From NCBI GenBank assembly GCA_045807725.1, contig JBJMGV010000039.1, forward strand, positions 1-64,000: a stretch of DNA of 64,000 nucleotides. Direction: 5' to 3'. Below the pieces are notes generated by a model. It made no database searches. It was given only the letters and a program-made list of their open reading frames with translations, and was not told the DNA's origin. This DNA is from DATENM01 sp045807725. Lineage in GTDB: Bacteria; Acidobacteriota; Blastocatellia; UBA7656. This document shows, one piece after another, positions 59,938-64,000 of this stretch; position 1 is the stretch's first letter, and every line of letters begins with the position of its first letter. The translations under genes and the position numbers were made by a program.

Positions 59938-60957
59938 TCAACTGATGGCTTCCTTTCTTGCCAAGACTTCGACCGGCAGCCCGCCTCCAGCCAGCGAACG
60001 CTCGGCGGCGTCGAGCACGCGCAGCACGCGCAGCCCGCTTTCGCCATCGGTGATGGCGCGCTCGCGCGTCTCGATTGATCTGAGGAATTGCTGACACTGG
60101 CGGCGCAAAGGTTCAGCCGCCTCAAGCGCGATGGCCGTGCCGCCGTTCTTGCGCATCACCGGCTCGCCATTGACGATCTCGACGCCCTGATCGTAAACCA
60201 CCAGCTTCTCTTCTTTGCGCACGTCATCGAAGACCGCCATCTTATTCGAGCCGATGACGACCAGTCGCTGCTCTTTATGCGGATGCAGCCAGCTCACGAA
60301 GATATGCGCGCGCACGCCCGACGCGAATTCCATATTCGTCACTGTCACGTCGGCAATGCGTGGTTGCAAGTAAGCGCCGCCGGTCGCCGCCACCCGCATC
60401 GGCCACGCGCCGACCAGCCGTAGGATGATGGCAATGTCGTGCGGCGCAAAGCTCCACAGGATGTTTTCTTCGCGGCGCACCTTGCCCAGATTCAAGCGAT
60501 TCGAGTAGATGTAGCGCAACTCGCCAAGCTCGCCTGATTCGATCAGCTCGCGCAGGCGCAGCACTGCCGGGTGATATTCGAGCAGGTGGCCGACCATCAA
60601 CATCCTGCCGCGCGCGTCGGCCATCTCAATCAATCGCTCGCCCTCTTCAACGTCGAGCGTCAGCGGCTTTTCAACGAGCACGTCTTTGCCGGCCTCTATC
60701 GAACGCCGCGCCAGCTCGTAATGCGTTTCGGCGGGCGTGGCGATAACGACGCCGTCAATGCTTGCATCGCCGAGCGCAGCATTCAGGTCTGATTCGACGC
60801 GAACTTCAGGAAACTTTTCCTTGATGCGCGCCAATGACGGCGCGTGGGTGTCGCAGACCAGGCGGAGCGCGCCCATCTCATAAAAATTGCGGACGTGATT
60901 GATACCCCAATAGCCTGCGCCAATGACAGCCACGCGCGGCGCTGATTGATTAGTCAT
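59938..60957 (-). CDS. Gfo/Idh/MocA-family oxidoreductase, WbpB-like
   Basis: 339 aa. Rossmann N-terminus VAVIGAGYWGINHVRNF, DGVVIATPAETHYELARRSIEAGKDVLVEKPLTL (the EKP motif), then the C-terminal substrate domain (LNLGKVRREENILWSFAPHDIAIILRLVG, with the catalytic-region HD). WbpB/WlbA enzymes oxidise UDP-GlcNAcA at C3 in the path to 2,3-diacetamido sugars, and the coupled acetyltransferase downstream carries the later step. The aminotransferase WbpE is absent from the immediate neighbourhood. ATG 60957 has a weak site. Confidence 0.88.
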   Translation of the reverse strand: MTNQSAPRVAVIGAGYWGINHVRNFYEMGALRLVCDTHAPSLARIKEKFPEVRVESDLNAALGDASIDGVVIATPAETHYELARRSIEAGKDVLVEKPLTLDVEEGERLIEMADARGRMLMVGHLLEYHPAVLRLRELIESGELGELRYIYSNRLNLGKVRREENILWSFAPHDIAIILRLVGAWPMRVAATGGAYLQPRIADVTVTNMEFASGVRAHIFVSWLHPHKEQRLVVIGSNKMAVFDDVRKEEKLVVYDQGVEIVNGEPVMRKNGGTAIALEAAEPLRRQCQQFLRSIETRERAITDGESGLRVLRVLDAAERSLAGGGLPVEVLARKEAIS

Positions 60958-61027
60958 ATCGTTACTCGATGGATGATTTCAGCAAACCGGAGACTTTACC
61001 AGACGAGCCGGAGATTGCAAGAAGAAA

Positions 61028-61163
61028 GAAGTCAGAAGTCAGAAGTCAGAATGGAAAAGGAAGGGAGTATTTAGAAGATACGATAGAAGCGGAGGCGGCA
61101 GCCGACTTCCTTATTCATTCTGACTTCTGACTTCTGACTTCTGACTTCTGACTTCTGACTTCT
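61028..61163. repeat. Palindrome with heptamer-array arms (AGAAGTC)
   Basis: The left arm (61028-61051) is three AGAAGTC units. The right arm (61116-61163) is six to seven CTGACTT units, exact inverses. It lies between the zinc-ribbon membrane gene and the oxidoreductase gene, both minus strand. Confidence 0.85.
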
Positions 61164-61170
61164 CTCTTTG

Positions 61171-62055
61171 TCACTGATTCGTGCGGTTTGGGTCGTCGAT
61201 GCCGAACACGTCGCGGTAGGCGAGGGCGACTGAAGAGATCATCCACGGCATCGTGACGAATACGCCGATGCCACAACCAGCCACCCCCGCTATGCTGATC
61301 GTGACAAAGACCAGCCCTACTACCCACCACATCATCGCATCGCGCGAGAAGATCGCGCGCCCGACCTCGTTAAGGGCGTTTCCTACGTCGGCGTTGCGCT
61401 CCAGCAGGTAAGACATCGTCAACCCGGTCATCAAGGTTAGAAACGGCCCTGCCGCCAGGCTAATTAATCCCGATAGCCCGCCATTGCTAAACAGACCCGT
61501 CGCGCCGAGGTGGATCAAGCCGAAGATGGCGAAGGCCAGAAAGGCCGGCCAGAAGCGGCCCTGCCAGTTGAACAGGTCGCTGATCTCCGGGCGCTCCTGG
61601 CGCATCGTCTTAAAGGCCATGCGAAAAAGGCCCATCAACATCGGCCCGGCCAGAACGCCGACCGTCGCAAAGCCAAGCCCCCAGGCCAGCAACGTTGCTA
61701 TCGACATCAGCAGCCAGTTCTGTGAATAGATTTTCCAGCCGCCCGATAGCCAGTCGCCCAGACGAATGTTGCTTGTCCCGGCCTGCGCCGGCGGATAGTA
61801 GGCCGGCGGCATCGGCGGCATATTGAAGCTCTGCGGCGGCAGGTAAGCCGGGCCGGTCTGCGAGTTCGGAGAGGTTGGCGAGGCGTTGACGCCCTGCGTG
61901 AATGGCGGCTCAGTGCGCGTCCCTTGTTGCTTCTGTGTGGACAAAATCCACTCGGCGGCCTCGTCGCCTTTCAGGTATTGCGGCATGCCGCATTGGCGAC
62001 AGAACTTCTCGCCTTCGCTCGTCTGTCTTCCGCAATTTGGACACCAACTTGCCAT
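61171..62055 (-). CDS. Zinc-ribbon membrane protein of unknown function
   Basis: 294 aa. An N-terminal zinc ribbon (WCPNCGRQTSEGEKFCRQCG, two CxxC) is followed by a Pro/Tyr/Asn-rich linker (about 50-95) and four to five membrane segments: WLLMSIATLLAWGLGFATVG, FWPAFLAFAIFGLIHLGAT, LISLAAGPFLTLMTGLTMSY, WWVVGLVFVTISIAGVAGCG. The membrane part resembles DUF4013/YckC-like small helical domains. The zinc ribbon is presumably cytoplasmic. It is downstream of purM by 31 bp and may be in its operon. Confidence 0.72.
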   Translation of the reverse strand: MASWCPNCGRQTSEGEKFCRQCGMPQYLKGDEAAEWILSTQKQQGTRTEPPFTQGVNASPTSPNSQTGPAYLPPQSFNMPPMPPAYYPPAQAGTSNIRLGDWLSGGWKIYSQNWLLMSIATLLAWGLGFATVGVLAGPMLMGLFRMAFKTMRQERPEISDLFNWQGRFWPAFLAFAIFGLIHLGATGLFSNGGLSGLISLAAGPFLTLMTGLTMSYLLERNADVGNALNEVGRAIFSRDAMMWWVVGLVFVTISIAGVAGCGIGVFVTMPWMISSVALAYRDVFGIDDPNRTNQ

Positions 62056-62086
62056 GCGTGTTTCTCGTCTCCCCTTTCTGAACGCT

Positions 62087-63175
62087 CTATGCTAGTGGAT
62101 TGTTGCTCGAACCTTCAACCGCCCCTTCAACTGCCGATGTTTCGATGATCGTCACCGCGCGGTCGCCTGCGACGACGCGCCCGATCTGGTAATGCGTTTC
62201 GCCAATCGCATCGAAATGAGCGCGCACGCGGTCGGCGTCCGCTTCGCCGACGACAACGACCATACCAATACCCATATTGAACGTGCGATACATCTCGCGC
62301 GAGGCGACGTTGCCGAGGCGTTCGAGCAAGCGGTAAACGGGCAGCACGGGCCACGTGCCGGCTTGAATCTCGACCGCCGCGCCTGTAGGCAGGATGCGCG
62401 GGATGTTTTCGAGCAAGCCACCGCCGGTGATGTGCGCCAGCCCTTTGATGAGACCGCTGTCGAGCAAGCCGCCGAGCGCGCCGAGATAGCTGCGATGCGG
62501 CTTCAATAACTCGCCCGCCGCCGTCGTGCCCAACTCTTCGATGAAGGTGTCGGGCGCGTAGCCCGCGACTTCAAACATCAGCTTGCGCGCCAGGCTGTAG
62601 CCGTTTGTATGCAAGCCTACAGATGGCAGCGCCAGCAGCACGTCGCCCGCTTGAATCGTCTTGCCGTCAATGACGCGGGCGCGGTCTACGACGCCGATGA
62701 TGAAGCCGGCGATGTCATATTCGCCATCAGCATAAAAGCCGGGCATCTCTGCCGTTTCGCCGCCGAGCAAAGCGCAGCCGGCTTCGCGGCAGCCGCGCGC
62801 TAAGCCTTCGACCACTGCCGCAATCACGTCGGGATCAAGCTTGCCCGCCGCGACATAATCGAGGAAGAAGAGCGGGCGCGCGCCTTGCACGAGTATGTCG
62901 TTGACGCAGTGGCAGACCAGATCGTAGCCCACGGTGTTATGTGTGCCGGCCATAAAGGCGACGCGCAGTTTCGTGCCGACGCCATCTGCCGACGCGACCA
63001 GCACAGGCTCACTCATGTTCTTAAAGTCGGCGCGGAACATGCCGCCGAACGAGCCAATCTCAGTGAGCACTTGCGGCGTGAAGGTTGAAGCCGCGAGCCG
63101 CTTGATGCGGTCAACGGCTGCGTTGGCGGCATCAATGTTGACGCCGGCGTCGCGGTAGCTGATGCGGTCGCTCAT
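62087..63175 (-). CDS. purM: Phosphoribosylformylglycinamidine cyclo-ligase
   Basis: 362 aa, normal for PurM. MSDRISYRDAGVNIDAANAAV, GGMFRADFKNMSEPVLVASADGVGTKLRVAFMAG, HCVNDILVQGARPLFFLDYVAAGKLD, LLGGETAEMPGFYADGEYDIAGF, AHITGGGLLENIPRILP and FNMGIGMVVVV are all diagnostic. It forms aminoimidazole ribotide in purine synthesis. It starts one base after the stop of a 94-aa gene, so it is translationally coupled. Confidence 0.97.
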   Translation of the reverse strand: MSDRISYRDAGVNIDAANAAVDRIKRLAASTFTPQVLTEIGSFGGMFRADFKNMSEPVLVASADGVGTKLRVAFMAGTHNTVGYDLVCHCVNDILVQGARPLFFLDYVAAGKLDPDVIAAVVEGLARGCREAGCALLGGETAEMPGFYADGEYDIAGFIIGVVDRARVIDGKTIQAGDVLLALPSVGLHTNGYSLARKLMFEVAGYAPDTFIEELGTTAAGELLKPHRSYLGALGGLLDSGLIKGLAHITGGGLLENIPRILPTGAAVEIQAGTWPVLPVYRLLERLGNVASREMYRTFNMGIGMVVVVGEADADRVRAHFDAIGETHYQIGRVVAGDRAVTIIETSAVEGAVEGSSNNPLA

Positions 63176-63176
63176 A

Positions 63177-63461
63177 TCATTTCTCTGCGATCTTCTTGAT
63201 GGTCACGGTCATCTCAGGATGTTTGGCGCTGCCTGCCGTGATGATGTCGTGTACGGCTTCCGCCGCTGACTTGCTGAAGTCGTGAGCCGGCGCGTCATCG
63301 CCTTCGATATAAAGGGTGACGTGCAACTGAATCCCTTTGCGCATCTTTTCGGGCGCGTCGCCCCAGGCTTCGAGCGTTTCACCGTTGTGCTGCACGGTAG
63401 GAGTGGGCATCGAGGCGTCTTTCTTGTCGTCGGATTGTTGTTCAGCCTTCTCGTCTGCCAT
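63177..63461 (-). CDS. Hypothetical small acidic protein before purM
   Basis: 94 aa. AAGGAGA precedes ATG 63461. An acidic, Lys/Asp-rich N-terminal tail (1-20) is followed by a small folded part (ETLEAWGDAPEKMRKGIQLHVTLYIEGDD, then VHDIITAGSAKHPEMTVTIKKIAEK) with an alternating strand-helix-strand pattern. No signal or membrane segment. It abuts purM but its role is unknown. Confidence 0.65.
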   Translation of the reverse strand: MADEKAEQQSDDKKDASMPTPTVQHNGETLEAWGDAPEKMRKGIQLHVTLYIEGDDAPAHDFSKSAAEAVHDIITAGSAKHPEMTVTIKKIAEK

Positions 63462-63479
63462 TGCATCTCCTTTAACGCT

Positions 63480-64000
63480 TCACCTGCCGAGGCTGTCGAG
63501 CGTCGCCCAGTTGCCGTTCTGCTCGACTTCAATCTTCGTGATCGGGTGAATCTCCCAGATCGTGCCGCGCGTCTTCTTGCCGATCTGATCGGGATGCTCA
63601 GGGTCCATCATCAGCCAGCCGCTGATGCGTACGCGCTGATCGTTGCGGGCAACGCGACCGAGCGCGTCGGTCGTCCACGCCGGATGTTGCGAGCGCAAAC
63701 GCGGCGAGACTTCAACAACAATCGAGCCGCTGCGATCTGCCTCCGCATTCTTAATCAGCCAGACGTGAAAATCTTTCTGGTCGTTATTTGCGCCGTGACA
63801 GTTGCACGACTCAGGCCCCTCTTTCTTCGAGCTCGCCAGAAAGCCTTCGACGGAAATGGGGATGCCTTCATAGCGGGCGATGGCTTCGGTGTCGGCGGCT
63901 GACCAGCGATCCCGATCCTTATGCTCAATCGTCTTCGGCCACGGCAACTGCACAACGCTGTCGAAGTCAACGGCGAAATATTGATCGGCCTCATCGACGC
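63480..64000 (-). CDS. Hypothetical OB-fold-like protein (5' end beyond window)
   Basis: At least 173 codons; the frame is open upstream of the GTG at 63953 to the window edge (the codons before it are protein-like, EADQYFAVDFDSVV), so the true start lies outside. Core features: ARYEGIPISVEGFLASSKKEGPESCNCHG, DFHVWLIKNAEAD, SIVVEVSPRLRSQHPAW, VRISGWLMMDPEHPDQIG, GTIWEIHPITKIEV. The pattern recalls a nucleic-acid-style OB fold in proteins of unknown function. It lies 18 bp before the 94-aa gene and is likely the head of this transcript. Confidence 0.65.
   Translation of the reverse strand, partial: VDEADQYFAVDFDSVVQLPWPKTIEHKDRDRWSAADTEAIARYEGIPISVEGFLASSKKEGPESCNCHGANNDQKDFHVWLIKNAEADRSGSIVVEVSPRLRSQHPAWTTDALGRVARNDQRVRISGWLMMDPEHPDQIGKKTRGTIWEIHPITKIEVEQNGNWATLDSLGR

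Overview
The window reads as a stretch of a GC-rich, Gram-negative-type bacterial chromosome, most plausibly Acidobacteriota (Blastocatellia-like). That placement is inference. It rests on the mix of secreted VWFA-type and DUF5916-type proteins, Tat and Sec export signals, class II ribonucleotide reductase, NAD-dependent DNA ligase, many TTG/GTG starts behind good Shine-Dalgarno sites, and short hairpin-rich intergenic regions. No rRNA or tRNA gene was seen.

Left end (1-5030) is accessory DNA. It starts with the 3' end of an IS630-type transposase, then a gene that appears broken by it (an in-frame TGA separates two halves). A compact integrative element follows: excisionase-like HTH, unknown 107-aa protein, a DnaB-N/RecA-like replication ATPase, a second HTH protein and a tyrosine integrase, closed by a terminator. 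No obvious cargo is present.

The rest is mainly chromosomal. 5.6-13.1 kb holds a giant secreted protein, a CPA2 antiporter, a GT9 glycosyltransferase and a small membrane protein. 13.3-24.8 kb is largely housekeeping: aminotransferase, coaD, GT2, pdxJ, ddl, arginase, haloperoxidase/PAP2-like protein, lytic transglycosylase, asnS. 25-36 kb has a phospholipase B/C45-type hydrolase, a Uma2 nuclease-like protein, rho, recQ, a decayed sigma-like gene, a GT2/epimerase pair and hemW. 36-45 kb holds a VWFA protein, a DUF5916 outer-membrane-type protein, an orphan LolD-like ATPase, an ECF sigma/anti-sigma pair, and divergently from it a periplasmic electron-transfer set (Tat phosphoesterase, CuA-like cupredoxin, cytochrome c). 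45-50.5 kb has an HDAC-like deacetylase and a three-gene run: a nucleoside-deoxyribosyltransferase-like protein, a membrane protein with a GAF-like end, and class II RNR. 50.5-64 kb has sugar and polyamine functions (epimerase, carbamoyltransferase, potB, potA), ligA with an MBL/beta-CASP-type nuclease, a WbpB/WbpD-like pair, purM and small unknown genes.

The most distinctive feature is a set of seven intergenic palindromes. In six of them each arm is a tandem array with a fixed period (7, 8 or 10 nt) but a different motif at each site; the seventh (28.93 kb) is a simpler hairpin with an approximate 8-nt period on one side. None sits between divergent genes. Two of them (16.9 and 41.4 kb) also share a 29-bp REP-like unit. 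The best candidate for an undescribed gene system is the nucleotide-related trio at 46.2-50.5 kb.
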